Source: SAR202 cluster bacterium AD-804-J14_MRT_500m (GTDB lineage: Bacteria > Chloroflexota > Dehalococcoidia > UBA3495 > GCA-2712585). From it: a stretch of DNA of 23,077 nucleotides. Below, in pieces: positions 1-8,106 of the stretch; position 1 is the stretch's first letter; each line of letters starts with the position of its first letter. The notes below the pieces were generated by a model, which had not been told where the DNA came from, did not search any database, and saw nothing but the letters and a program-made list of their open reading frames with translations. Location: contig VEXF01000026.1 in the NCBI GenBank assembly GCA_009391275.1, positions 1-23,077 on the forward strand, read 5' to 3'. A program made the translations under genes and the position numbers.

Positions 1-191
1 CCGTCCGGAGTTTGGAGAAATTACCCAGTGTGCGTGTTCTCACTAAACTTTTAGCTGATTGAATTTTTTAAACTGACCGATATCTGGCTTCTTTAGTCGT
101 ATAGATTAGTTCGCTTCTGAAAACCAAGGTAGAAGAGCTACAACTTATGCATACATACAGGTGAACAGATCGGATATATTCTAAGTTCTAA
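1..191. other. non-coding flank at window start
   Basis: This is an AT-rich stretch downstream of the minus-strand oxidoreductase. I see no convincing coding frame, tRNA, or terminator hairpin with a U-tract on either strand. The gene to the left lies outside the window. Confidence 0.5.
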
Positions 192-1139
192 CTATATTGT
201 CCGTGCCTTGGGCATCACCTCCGCAGCGAATTGTTCTAAGTCAAAAAGCTGTTCTTCCACGCTGTTTTCGTTGAACCCGATGACGAGGTGATTTACCCCT
301 AAAGCGTTAAACTCTGCGATGTCTTCAATTATCTGTTCCGCGTTGCCAACGAAAGGTGCGGTGTGCCCTTTAGAGGTGTAGCTATACTGGGCTGGGCGAT
401 AGGCTACGTCAGTTGTCTTGGGATCTCGATTCTGTTTCTCCATCTGTATGCGTAAACGGTCTATGGATGTCTGGAGCCGTTCAGGGCTGTCGAGTGGGAA
501 CGCTGGGTTTGATCCAAACGGATACCAGGCATCTCCAAAGGTTGCTGCTCTCCGAATAGCTCTGGGACTTTCTCCGCCGACCCAAATTGGAGGGTGTGGT
601 TTTTGAACAGGTTTTGGTAGAAACTGTATACCAGAGATATCGCAATATTTCCCATGATAGGTCGGGTTAGATTCACCCCACATCGATTTAAATGCTTTTA
701 TGTAATCGTCAGTTACATCTCCACGCTCTTCGAATGGTTGGATCCGTAGGGCGTCGAATTCTTCGCGCATCCACCCGGCTCCCACTCCAAGTGTGAGCCG
801 GCCTTTAGATAAAACATCGATTGTCGTAACCACCTTGGCGGCCAGCAAAGGTGGTCTGTATGGCACTATCATTACACTTGCAACTAGGCGTAGTCGGCTA
901 GTTGCACCGGCTAGAAACGCCAATGTTGTCAGTTGTTCCTTTACTTCCCCAGTAGCAACCCCTCCCCATGATCCGTCGGGACTGTACGGATATGGGGCAG
1001 ATACTTCATTAGGGACTAATACATGATCTCCTATATAAACTGCATCATAGCCCAGACTCTCACCTCGTCGAACAACTTTGACAAGTGAATCAGGATCAGA
1101 GAGGGGGCCTCTCCCGAGTATAGCGAATCCAAAGTCCAT
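192..1139 (-). CDS. LLM-class flavin/F420-dependent oxidoreductase
   Basis: Luciferase-like monooxygenase family protein of about 315 residues with a single TIM-barrel domain. Visible family features are the N-terminal FGFAILG strand, the YIGDHV segment at residues 35-40, GVGAGW at 118-123 and PPIWVGGES near 183-191. The TIGR03619-like subgroup to which such proteins usually belong uses F420 or FMN; the substrate cannot be told from sequence. An AGGAG sits 7 bases before the ATG at 1139 (4 bases before an adjacent ATG at 1142). The open frame runs further upstream to 1211, but those 23 extra residues look unlike the family, so I rejected the longer start. The gene is transcribed divergently from the gamma-glutamyltransferase gene and stands alone on its strand here. 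Such oxidoreductases are greatly expanded in SAR202-type Chloroflexota, which fits the proposed origin. Confidence 0.88.
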   Translation of the reverse strand: MDFGFAILGRGPLSDPDSLVKVVRRGESLGYDAVYIGDHVLVPNEVSAPYPYSPDGSWGGVATGEVKEQLTTLAFLAGATSRLRLVASVMIVPYRPPLLAAKVVTTIDVLSKGRLTLGVGAGWMREEFDALRIQPFEERGDVTDDYIKAFKSMWGESNPTYHGKYCDISGIQFLPKPVQKPHPPIWVGGESPRAIRRAATFGDAWYPFGSNPAFPLDSPERLQTSIDRLRIQMEKQNRDPKTTDVAYRPAQYSYTSKGHTAPFVGNAEQIIEDIAEFNALGVNHLVIGFNENSVEEQLFDLEQFAAEVMPKARTI

Positions 1140-1357
1140 CATGTATCTCCTATGGCTGTGTGTAAATTCATTGTACATCAAGTCCTGATTTTTGGGGATT
1201 CTTACTGACAAGTTTATGTTATGCGTCTATGACTAAAAATCTCTAAATAGCCGATCCCTGAGATATAATTATCGCATTGTTAAGATGGGATGATGTTGAG
1301 ATCGCCAGAGTAAGGTTCAATTTGTTGATCTGTAATCTATAAGAGAGTGCGTGAACG

Positions 1358-3061
1358 ATGAAAAACAGGTTATCACCGCATGGTATATACAAGGCTGCTT
1401 ATAGGCCGGTTGTGATGGGGCGGAAAGGTATGGTGAGTTCCGGACATCCTCTAGCATCCCAGGCAGGTATTGGAGTTCTTCGCCAAGGAGGTAACGCTGT
1501 GGACGCCGCTATTGCTGTGGCGGCCGCTACCAGCGTTGTTGAGCCTTTGATGTCAGGCATTGGTGGTGATGGATTCATGATGATCTACTGGAGAGACAGT
1601 GATGAAATCAAAGTGGTCAATGCAACTGGCGCCGCACCCTTTGCAGCTACGCGTGATCGTTTTTTGTCTAGTGGAATTCCATTCAAAGGAATCTTGTCAG
1701 TTTCAGTCCCGGGATTGCTTGATGGTTGGATAGAAGCTCATCAGAGATATGGTAGATTGAATCTCAGGCAAGTTTTGGAGCCAGCGATTGAGTTGTCCGA
1801 ATCCGGTTTTCCTGTATCCCATAAATTGGCCGAAGCTATAGCAGTAGATACCCTCTTATGCGAGTTTCCTACGTCTCGGGCGGTATTCACACGAGATGGG
1901 ATTCCGTTAAAATCAGGAGAAATTTTATATCAGAAAGATCTTGCCAAATCCCTCCAAATTATCTGCGAACAAGGCCGTGAAGCCCTGTATAGTGGATCAA
2001 TAGGTCAAGGTATAGATAAGTTCATGAGAGAACAGGGTGGGCTGCTTACTTTGGAAGATCTCAAGGGACATAGAACCAGGTGGCAGGATCCTATCTCTAT
2101 AAGCTATCACGGGTACGATGTTTATGAAGCGCCACCAAATTCAAGCGGACATGTGCTTTTGCAGGAACTCAATTTGGTCGAGAACTTTGATCTCAATGCT
2201 CTGGGATGCAATACCGCTGAAAGTATCCATTTAATGGTTGAGGCTAAGCGTATGGCGTTCGCAGATCGTGAGGCTTATGTAGCTGATCCTGAATTTGTAG
2301 ATGTTCCAATCGACGGTCTCTTATCTAAAGAATACGCGGCTGAACGGGCCAAATTAATAGACCTCGATGTTGCTGCAACTCGAGTTAACCCTGGGGAACC
2401 GTGGATGTATCAGACTAATGGGAGACCTCCAAAACGAATCTCTAAGGTTGCAGAGTCTCCTGAAGACACCACTTGTTTTGTTGTTGTTGATCAATGGGGT
2501 AATGCAGTCTCACAATTACAAAGTATTCAAAGTGCCTTTGGCTCTAGCTTAATCGCAGGAGATACAGGGATACTGCTTAACAATCGTATGACATATTGGC
2601 ATCTAGAAGAGGACCATGTCGACGTCTTGAAGCCTGGTAAGCGCGTGCGCCATACTATGAATCCAGTAATGGTGTTTCGTCGTAACCGGGATACACGCGA
2701 TTTAAGTCTTGTGTGTGGAACTCCTGGCGCAGACACACAGGTCCAAACGAACCTACAGGTAGTTACACATGTTTTAGATTTCGGCATGACTGTACAAGAA
2801 GCTGTGGAGGCTCCCCGCTGGCGGCATCTTCAGAATCTAACCGAGTCGACTTATCCTCATACTGCCGACGATCAGATTAATATGGAAGGTCGTTTTAGTG
2901 AACAGGTTTTTTCGGGCCTGGAAAATCGCGGGCATAAGCTTGTGAGAATTGGGGATTGGGAAGGTGTTGGGAGTCAGGTGATGATACAAATAGACCCGGA
3001 TGAAGGTGCACTGCACGGCGGCGCGGATCCTCGTCGTGACGGGTATGTAGTTGGATGGTAG
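1358..3061 (+). CDS. ggt: gamma-glutamyltransferase family protein
   Basis: N-terminal nucleophile hydrolase of 567 residues, the usual size for the family. These enzymes transfer or hydrolyse the gamma-glutamyl group of glutathione and related amides, and mature by self-cleavage before a threonine. The predicted cleavage and catalytic Thr is residue 371, in the segment DTTCFVVVD, with GNAVS just after it. Other family features are the early GGNAVDAA block (44-51), SGIGGDGF (66-73) and the PPNSSGH segment near 259. The C-terminal GGADPRRDG is also typical. There is no signal peptide or N-terminal hydrophobic stretch, so it is probably cytoplasmic, unlike the periplasmic E. coli enzyme. No strong Shine-Dalgarno precedes the ATG. 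Members of this superfamily also include cephalosporin and other amide acylases, so glutathione as substrate is an inference. Confidence 0.9.
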   Translation: MKNRLSPHGIYKAAYRPVVMGRKGMVSSGHPLASQAGIGVLRQGGNAVDAAIAVAAATSVVEPLMSGIGGDGFMMIYWRDSDEIKVVNATGAAPFAATRDRFLSSGIPFKGILSVSVPGLLDGWIEAHQRYGRLNLRQVLEPAIELSESGFPVSHKLAEAIAVDTLLCEFPTSRAVFTRDGIPLKSGEILYQKDLAKSLQIICEQGREALYSGSIGQGIDKFMREQGGLLTLEDLKGHRTRWQDPISISYHGYDVYEAPPNSSGHVLLQELNLVENFDLNALGCNTAESIHLMVEAKRMAFADREAYVADPEFVDVPIDGLLSKEYAAERAKLIDLDVAATRVNPGEPWMYQTNGRPPKRISKVAESPEDTTCFVVVDQWGNAVSQLQSIQSAFGSSLIAGDTGILLNNRMTYWHLEEDHVDVLKPGKRVRHTMNPVMVFRRNRDTRDLSLVCGTPGADTQVQTNLQVVTHVLDFGMTVQEAVEAPRWRHLQNLTESTYPHTADDQINMEGRFSEQVFSGLENRGHKLVRIGDWEGVGSQVMIQIDPDEGALHGGADPRRDGYVVGW

Positions 3062-3324
3062 TGGTATGAGAAACTATGGTAACTGACGTGATCAGAGTGA
3101 GGGAGGGCCATTTAAAGTGTTGGTTAGATCAGCAAAACATCTGTCTTAGATTACTTATAGCGATCGGGAGGATTCGCGCAAAATTCTAGATCTCCCAGAC
3201 GCTCTGAAGGAATATTTGTCTGGACCACGTAATTTGTGCATGCTCTGCACTGCGGTTCTCTAGCGTAAACTTTTATCGGGACAAAAAAACTTAAGATTAC
3301 GGACGAACGGAGATATTGATTTAT
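3062..3324. other. intergenic region without recognised feature
   Basis: This 263-base gap lies between the gamma-glutamyltransferase stop and the deacetylase start. I see no credible gene, tRNA or strong promoter. A 6-base inverted repeat (CCAGAC/GTCTGG, about 3197-3225) has a long loop and no U-tract, so I did not call it. Confidence 0.4.
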
Positions 3325-4050
3325 ATGAATCAAACGCCTAATAGTGCCTTATTAGTAACGCCCCATCAAGATGATGCTGAAGGTGGATGTGGGGGGACCG
3401 TAGCTCAGTGGACTAGGCAAGGATGCCGTGTTGTATATGTGCTTTGCACCAACGGAGATAAAGGTACGAGTGATCCTAGTATGACGTCTCCTAAATTGGC
3501 GGAAATACGTGAACGAGAGCAAGAAACAGCCGCCAAGGTCCTCGGGGTAGAGAAAGTAGTACCTTTGCGCCAACCAGATGGAGGTTTAGAGGACACGTTG
3601 ATGCTCAGGGGATGGATTACTCGTGAGATACGCAGATATAAGCCAGAGGTAGTGATGTGTATAGATCCCTTTAGAAGTCGAGCACACACTCATCGAGATC
3701 ATCGGATGAGTGGTCATCTGGCCATTGACTCTGTTCTAACGTACAGTTGGAGCCCTCTCCACTTCTCTGAGCAAATATCGGAGGAAGGGTTGGAACCACA
3801 CCTCCCAAAAGAAATTTATCTTTGGGGTTCCGAGAGACCAGATCTTTATATAGACATCACTGAAACGGTTGAGTTAAAAGCAGAAGCTCTTTCCAAACAT
3901 GTTAGCCAGATGCGATCACCGGAAACTATGCTGGAACGCGTACGATCGCGTTCAGTCGAAGTAGGCGACCGTGTGGGGCTATCGTATCCCGTAGAAGCGT
4001 TCCGTCGTATAGAGGTTCCGCGGAGCGCTTATCATTGGGCTGAATATTAG
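3325..4050 (+). CDS. PIG-L family zinc-dependent deacetylase
   Basis: PIG-L/LmbE-type metal-dependent N-deacetylase of about 241 residues, a usual length. The zinc-binding signature P-H-x-D-D is present as PHQDDAE at residues 13-19 (the common form is PHPDD), followed by GCGGT at 21-25. The second metal-binding and catalytic block is HTHRDHR at 121-127. Family members remove acetyl groups from GlcNAc-linked compounds, for example in mycothiol or bacillithiol synthesis, or act on other amides; the true substrate here is unknown. I chose the ATG at 3325. A TTG at 3316 in the same frame is possible, since GGAG at 3309-3312 lies 3 bases before the TTG and 12 before the ATG. Its 3' end converges on the HMG-CoA-lyase-like gene. 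Confidence 0.85.
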   Translation: MNQTPNSALLVTPHQDDAEGGCGGTVAQWTRQGCRVVYVLCTNGDKGTSDPSMTSPKLAEIREREQETAAKVLGVEKVVPLRQPDGGLEDTLMLRGWITREIRRYKPEVVMCIDPFRSRAHTHRDHRMSGHLAIDSVLTYSWSPLHFSEQISEEGLEPHLPKEIYLWGSERPDLYIDITETVELKAEALSKHVSQMRSPETMLERVRSRSVEVGDRVGLSYPVEAFRRIEVPRSAYHWAEY

Positions 4051-4086
4051 TTAAAAGAATCGATGTCCTCGGTACATTCAAGTGGG

Positions 4087-4110
4087 TCTGACTCTCCGGT
4101 CGTTGTCAGA
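4087..4110. terminator. hairpin between convergent genes, possible weak terminator
   Basis: TCTGAC (4087-4092) pairs perfectly with GTCAGA (4105-4110) across a 12-base loop, between the ends of the plus-strand deacetylase and the minus-strand lyase-like gene. Location suits a bidirectional terminator, but there is no clear U-tract on either side, so the call is weak. Confidence 0.25.
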
Positions 4111-4143
4111 TAAGGAATCAATTAGTTGGATTAGATTTATTTT

Positions 4144-5322
4144 CTATTCAGGAAGCCAGTCTTGGTTCCACGGCCAGTTACTTTCCTTGGATTCGTAGGC
4201 AGGCAAACCTTGATCCACTCGTTCGCGGTAGGGGCTAGTGATCGGTTCCTTATATGGGTAAATCCCGCCCTCATATGCTTTGGGGCCTTTTTTAAAATGC
4301 TTAGCTTGCTCCATGGTTTCTACAAATGGTGCATTCATATCATAAAGTTGACTGGTGGAGTTTGGACGGGGACCAGCCTTCGAAACATGCCCGTATAACG
4401 TTCGACCCAAAATTTCCTCGCACATCCAAACGCAGTCGATTAACTTATCAAGATTTACGCCGGTTTCTACCCCCATATCTTCCAGCATGTGGAGAAGATC
4501 CTCCGATGGAGCTTGTCCTGTCGCTCTGCCATTGCCACAATATGGGCATCCACCTATGCCACCGATACTTCCATCTAACTCTATGGTGTCATCGGTTCCG
4601 AGCGTTCTGATCGCAGCGTATCCAGATGCAATGGCCATGTTCCGTCCATTGTGGAAATGCAGTCGGAAATGGTTAATCTCTGGCCACCGTTCTTTGATAC
4701 GGATCAACGTGTCCTCCACTTTATGGGGCATGCACCAACTCATTGGATCACCAAGACTGCAGCTAGTTACTTTGATGTTGGCATCGTCCCACATTGTATG
4801 CTGCCTTTCCAACATTGCCATGAGTATATCGACGGAAAAGTCGCCCAGGAAGTTCGATCCCCAGCTAGCGTTGGTGCCAATTCCGGCTTCGGCGGCTCCA
4901 TTTTCTTGGGCCTGAGCTACGATTTTTGGCCAACGTTCCATTTCTTGCATCTGGCTTCGATTATTATTTCGTCTGACAAAGACGTCGCACATGTGACAGT
5001 TTAATCTGGGCCAGCGATCTCGCTCGATTGTAAGCGGTGGAGAATATTCTTTTGCTCGTTCCACTCCGCGTTGGTTTAGGGCCAAGGCTGTATATGTAAC
5101 CCCTTCTTTCGGGGTGAACTTCTGAATCAGTTCGTCGATACGCTCCATTTGTGGAGTCCACTTAGGACTTACAAAAGATCCGACAACTATCCGTTGTAAG
5201 CCGGTCTCTGACAATGCATCAAGCAGTCTTGCTTTTTCGTCTATCGGTATGTTGGCATCTTCGATCTGCATGCCTTCCCGCATACCCTCTTCCGTGAAAC
5301 TAATTTTAGGCCAACGTTTCAT
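4144..5322 (-). CDS. HMG-CoA lyase-like (DRE-TIM metallolyase) protein
   Basis: Protein of 392 residues related to hydroxymethylglutaryl-CoA lyase, 2-isopropylmalate synthase and other carboxylase-transferase (HMGL-like) TIM barrels. Residues EEGMREGMQIED at 11-22 match the family block that carries the catalytic Arg (here in REG rather than RDG). HFHNGRN at 222-228 provides the HxH metal ligands. GIGGCPYC at 255-262 corresponds to the active-site loop GLGGCPYA that carries the essential Cys in HMG-CoA lyases. An AGGAG lies 7 bases before the ATG at 5322; the longer open frame to 5439 lacks such support. The sequence has a C-terminal tail of about 60 residues rich in Pro, Tyr and Trp that is longer than in bacterial HMG-CoA lyase. 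The tetrapeptide RWP plus a charged residue occurs four times. The overall reaction type (C-C cleavage or aldol condensation on a CoA-like acid) is likely; the exact substrate is unknown. Confidence 0.78.
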   Translation of the reverse strand: MKRWPKISFTEEGMREGMQIEDANIPIDEKARLLDALSETGLQRIVVGSFVSPKWTPQMERIDELIQKFTPKEGVTYTALALNQRGVERAKEYSPPLTIERDRWPRLNCHMCDVFVRRNNNRSQMQEMERWPKIVAQAQENGAAEAGIGTNASWGSNFLGDFSVDILMAMLERQHTMWDDANIKVTSCSLGDPMSWCMPHKVEDTLIRIKERWPEINHFRLHFHNGRNMAIASGYAAIRTLGTDDTIELDGSIGGIGGCPYCGNGRATGQAPSEDLLHMLEDMGVETGVNLDKLIDCVWMCEEILGRTLYGHVSKAGPRPNSTSQLYDMNAPFVETMEQAKHFKKGPKAYEGGIYPYKEPITSPYRERVDQGLPAYESKESNWPWNQDWLPE

Positions 5323-5565
5323 GTTGTCACTCCTGTAAATGGCAGCGTACGTGTTTGGATTGACTGGATTGTAGAAGCCTCTTTGAACTGGTGTCAACGA
5401 GCATTGATCGAGCTCTGTAGTCTCGCGGCATCGATTCAACTTACACGTAATGTATAGCGGGAAGGATTATATGCATCGTTGCAAAACTGCGGAATGTGCT
5501 TAACAGGTCATGGCATCCGCGTTGACTAGTGAATGGGTTATGGAAAAGTTGGATTTGTCTGGTGG

Positions 5566-5600
5566 TTAACACGTCTATTTAAACAGCGGCTTCGTGTTAA
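5566..5600. repeat. 8-bp inverted repeat overlapping the selA promoter
   Basis: TTAACACG at 5566-5573 is exactly inverted as CGTGTTAA at 5593-5600, with a 19-base spacer. The right arm overlaps the candidate extended -10 element of selA, so it could be an operator or a hairpin. Repeats of this size occur by chance in a window this long, so function is only a suggestion. Confidence 0.3.
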
Positions 5601-5603
5601 AAT
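5595..5603 (+). promoter_or_regulatory. candidate extended -10 promoter of selA
   Basis: TGTTAAAAT fits an extended -10 element (TG, one base, TAAAAT). It lies about 18 bases before the selA ATG, so the leader would be very short. No convincing -35 hexamer is present 16-18 bases upstream. Confidence 0.35.
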
Positions 5604-5620
5604 GATGCCGACGTCGAGAC

Positions 5621-6970
5621 ATGACATTTAGAAACATACCAAGCGTAGAGAAAGTTCTCTCAACCGAACCTGTCCAAAAGTTGTTACAGGATTACAAACA
5701 CGCCTGGATTGCCAACTTGGTGAGATCTCGGATTAACTCTGCTCGCGAACATATCCGTAATGGCAATTGCTCCATAGGATTGGATCAAATCGTGGAGGGC
5801 GTCTGTCAACATGTCAACAGCTTGGCGGAGGTCAGACCGAAGGGTGTGATAAATGCCACCGGTGTGATCATACATACTAACCTGGGAAGATCCCCACTTA
5901 GCTCCGCAGCGGTAACTGCAATGACGCGATCCGCTCAAGGTTATTCTGATTTGGAGTTTAACCTGCAGACCGGGGAGAGAGGATCAAGACAAGGGCATCT
6001 CCAGCCGATACTTACCCAACTTACTGGAGCAGAAGGCTCTTTGGCAGTAAATAACAACGCGGCCGCTGTTCTATTGGGGCTCGCAGCTGTAGCAGGATCA
6101 GGTGAGGTGATTATCTCTAGAGGTGAAGCCGTTGAAATAGGTGGGGGCTTCCGAATCCCTGACGTTCTTTTGCAAAGTGGAGCGAGGTTAGTAGAAGTAG
6201 GCGCAACTAATCGGTGCTACGTTTCGGATTATGAAAAAGCTATATCAGATAAAACATCAGCTATCTTGAAAGTTCACGCTAGCAATTTTAAAGTTGTAGG
6301 TTTCACTCACACGTCCGAAATAAAAGATCTTTCCCAGCTAGCAAGCCGCCGAGGAATACCCCTGCTTCATGATATAGGCAGTGGATGCCTTTTGGACACA
6401 CGAGAGTTTGGCCTTTCATATGAACCAAGACCTCAGGATAGCATTCTAGACGGTGCAGATTTGGTATTCTTCTCGGGGGACAAACTTTTGGGGGGACCTC
6501 AATCTGGAATAGTAATTGGACAACATTCCTGGGTTAATAAACTGGCGCGACATCCATTAGCGCGAGCTTTCCGAATAGATAAAACTAACTTGGCCGCTCT
6601 GATGGCAACTTTGCTTCACTATCTGCGTGACGATGTAACCGAACGAGTTCCAGTTTGGCGCATGATATCGGCTACCTCTGATGGAGTCAGGCGTCGGGCC
6701 GAGATTTTACAGGAAAGGCTCGGTATTTCTTCTGCTGTTGTAAGTTCTAAGTCAACCATTGGTGGAGGAAGTCTGCCGGGAGAAACCTTGGATACATCGG
6801 TCATAGCGATTCCGACTGCTCACCCGCAAATCCTAGTTCAGCAGCTAAGAAACCAAGATTATCCCGTCGTTTCTCGAATTGAAGGGGATCGGGTTTTACT
6901 TGATATACGAACTGTGTTGGAAGAAGAGGACGAACTTCTAATTCACTCCGTACAAGGGGCGATCGGATAG
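5621..6970 (+). CDS. selA: L-seryl-tRNA(Sec) selenium transferase (selenocysteine synthase)
   Basis: SelA converts Ser-tRNA(Sec) to Sec-tRNA(Sec) using selenophosphate and PLP. At 449 residues it is close to the usual ~460. The N-terminal block RNIPSVEKVL (4-13) matches the family tRNA-binding domain start. VINATGVIIHTNLGRSPLS (77-94), SDLEFNL (109-115), DIGSGCLLD (251-259) and SGDKLLGGPQSG follow in the expected order, with Lys288 as the PLP-binding lysine. The order and spacing argue against the related D-glucosaminate-6-phosphate ammonia-lyase group. The usual partner selB does not follow; instead a small unknown gene begins 4 bases after the stop. No selC-like tRNA or selD is in the window. 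Its presence means the genome probably encodes selenoproteins, and one candidate lies at 18581-19159. Confidence 0.92.
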   Translation: MTFRNIPSVEKVLSTEPVQKLLQDYKHAWIANLVRSRINSAREHIRNGNCSIGLDQIVEGVCQHVNSLAEVRPKGVINATGVIIHTNLGRSPLSSAAVTAMTRSAQGYSDLEFNLQTGERGSRQGHLQPILTQLTGAEGSLAVNNNAAAVLLGLAAVAGSGEVIISRGEAVEIGGGFRIPDVLLQSGARLVEVGATNRCYVSDYEKAISDKTSAILKVHASNFKVVGFTHTSEIKDLSQLASRRGIPLLHDIGSGCLLDTREFGLSYEPRPQDSILDGADLVFFSGDKLLGGPQSGIVIGQHSWVNKLARHPLARAFRIDKTNLAALMATLLHYLRDDVTERVPVWRMISATSDGVRRRAEILQERLGISSAVVSSKSTIGGGSLPGETLDTSVIAIPTAHPQILVQQLRNQDYPVVSRIEGDRVLLDIRTVLEEEDELLIHSVQGAIG

Positions 6971-6974
6971 GGTT

Positions 6975-7235
6975 ATGCGACTAATTCATATAGTTCTGAC
7001 GAAAGATCATAGTCATTCTTTGACGAGACAAGAGGTTTGTGCAAACCCGTTCCCTGGAAAGGGAATAATTGAATTAGCCGCTGGTCAAATAGTAGCAATG
7101 ACTACTTATCCTGCAGAGATATCCAGTGTGCCTACTCGAGGTATCATGGGCATACCGGTGGACATTTATGATTCATCACAAGAGGAAACTTCACCAACAG
7201 ACACATCAGGTTCAAACGAGGCAAACAATGACTGA
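6975..7235 (+). CDS. hypothetical 86-residue protein between selA and hydrolase
   Basis: I do not recognise this protein. It begins 4 bases after the selA stop and ends 8 bases inside the next gene, a spacing that suggests translational coupling in one operon and supports it being real. The first ~66 residues are mixed alpha/beta in character with a segment ANPFPGKGIIELAAGQIVAM. The last ~20 residues are acidic and rich in Ser, Thr and Asn, probably a disordered tail. No signal peptide, membrane segment or metal-binding cysteine cluster is visible; there is one cysteine (near residue 22). It is far too short to be the selenocysteine elongation factor SelB, and I see no GTPase motif. Its role could relate to selenium metabolism or to the hydrolase, but nothing in the sequence decides this. 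Confidence 0.55.
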   Translation: MRLIHIVLTKDHSHSLTRQEVCANPFPGKGIIELAAGQIVAMTTYPAEISSVPTRGIMGIPVDIYDSSQEETSPTDTSGSNEANND

Positions 7236-7980
7236 TTTCCTGCTCGTAGCAGGTGGCGGAATGGGTTCATGGTCGTGGGGTAGGACGTGGGGGTTTTTGA
7301 AGGCTCCAGTTGAACATCCGCCCCGACTTTACAACAAACCTTCGATAGGCAAAGTGGTATCGGTTAACACGTCTGGAAATACTGGCAAATTAATAGATCC
7401 CAGAATTACCCCGGAACAAGCTATTGCAAAGATAGAAACGTTGATCAGGGATCAGGATATCAATTCCCCTGTATTAGTTGGGCATGATATCGCGGGCCCA
7501 CTTGTTCTTAGGGCTGCTACAACTTTGGATCCACCTCCACGGCGGGTAATCATGATAGGTGGTTGGATTCCAGATGGGCGAAAGTCTCCATTGAGTGTCC
7601 TACCATTTGCACTTCGTGCCGCTTTCGCTGCGATGACTCCTTTCCATGGGATCCAGGGTAAAGCTTTTCGAATTCAGAAGCACGTGGTCAAGAACTATTT
7701 TTGTGGAGGCATGAGTGAAGAAGATGTGATCAAATCTGTGGGCTATTTTCAACCGATTCCAATCAGATTGCTCCAACGTAGTCCGCCCACCATAGATGTT
7801 ATTCCACCTTGCCCCATAACATACATAGTACTTAATGGAGACAAAATCACTCCGCGAGTAAACCAAATACGCATGGCTCAGAGGTTAGGGCCACTCGAGC
7901 TAATAGAAATGGATGCCTGCCATGCTGTTATGCTGCACCAACCTAAAAAATTGGCCCAAATATTACAGAGATACGCCTAG
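7228..7980 (+). CDS. alpha/beta hydrolase with Asp at the nucleophile elbow
   Basis: Alpha/beta-hydrolase fold protein of 250 residues, starting at the ATG at 7228 and overlapping the preceding gene by 8 bases (ATGACTGA). The N-terminal strand FLLVAGGGMGSWSWGRTW provides the oxyanion region in the style of methyl-ester esterases and hydroxynitrile lyases. The nucleophile elbow reads GHDIAG at residues 85-90, so Asp87 stands where those families have Ser in GHSxGG. Asp nucleophiles are known in haloalkane and fluoroacetate dehalogenases and in epoxide hydrolases. A plausible acid is Asp205 (NGDKITP) and the likely catalytic histidine is His232 (DACHAVML). The open frame extends upstream to 7126 in the frame of the small gene's coding region, but the N-terminus of the family fits 7228. 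Substrate unknown; the chemistry could be dehalogenation, epoxide opening or something else. Confidence 0.78.
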   Translation: MTDFLLVAGGGMGSWSWGRTWGFLKAPVEHPPRLYNKPSIGKVVSVNTSGNTGKLIDPRITPEQAIAKIETLIRDQDINSPVLVGHDIAGPLVLRAATTLDPPPRRVIMIGGWIPDGRKSPLSVLPFALRAAFAAMTPFHGIQGKAFRIQKHVVKNYFCGGMSEEDVIKSVGYFQPIPIRLLQRSPPTIDVIPPCPITYIVLNGDKITPRVNQIRMAQRLGPLELIEMDACHAVMLHQPKKLAQILQRYA

Positions 7981-8047
7981 TAACATAGTACATGGACGTT
8001 TCTATGGTTGCCGTTTGGCACCGTCAAAGAAATAAAAAGACATTAGT

Positions 8048-8056
8048 TGGTATAAT
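8048..8056 (+). promoter_or_regulatory. extended -10 promoter
   Basis: TGG followed by a perfect TATAAT (8051-8056) forms an extended -10 element about 50 bases before the 87-residue gene. No good -35 is seen. It indicates that the small gene is transcribed separately from the selA cluster. Confidence 0.5.
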
Positions 8057-8106
8057 GCGAATAGGCTCTCAGCACATTTGGATAATAACATGGATTATAG
8101 GGGACA

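Noticed and set aside
4355..4915. 186-residue plus-strand open frame inside the lyase-like gene
   Set aside because: It lies entirely antisense to a well-supported gene, has low-complexity Ser/Pro/His content and no recognisable domain.
6975..7235. Small gene after selA as a truncated selB
   Set aside because: It has no GTPase motifs or winged-helix pattern and no similarity to SelB that I can see.
5565..7376. Identical 13-mer GGTTAACACGTCT upstream of selA (about 5565) and inside the hydrolase gene (about 7362)
   Set aside because: A few identical 13-mer pairs are expected by chance in 23 kb, and the second copy is ordinary coding sequence.
8004..8020. Hairpin GGTTGCC/GGCACC after the hydrolase as a terminator
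   Set aside because: The stem has a bulge and is followed by an A-rich rather than T-rich run, so it does not fit an intrinsic terminator on the plus strand.
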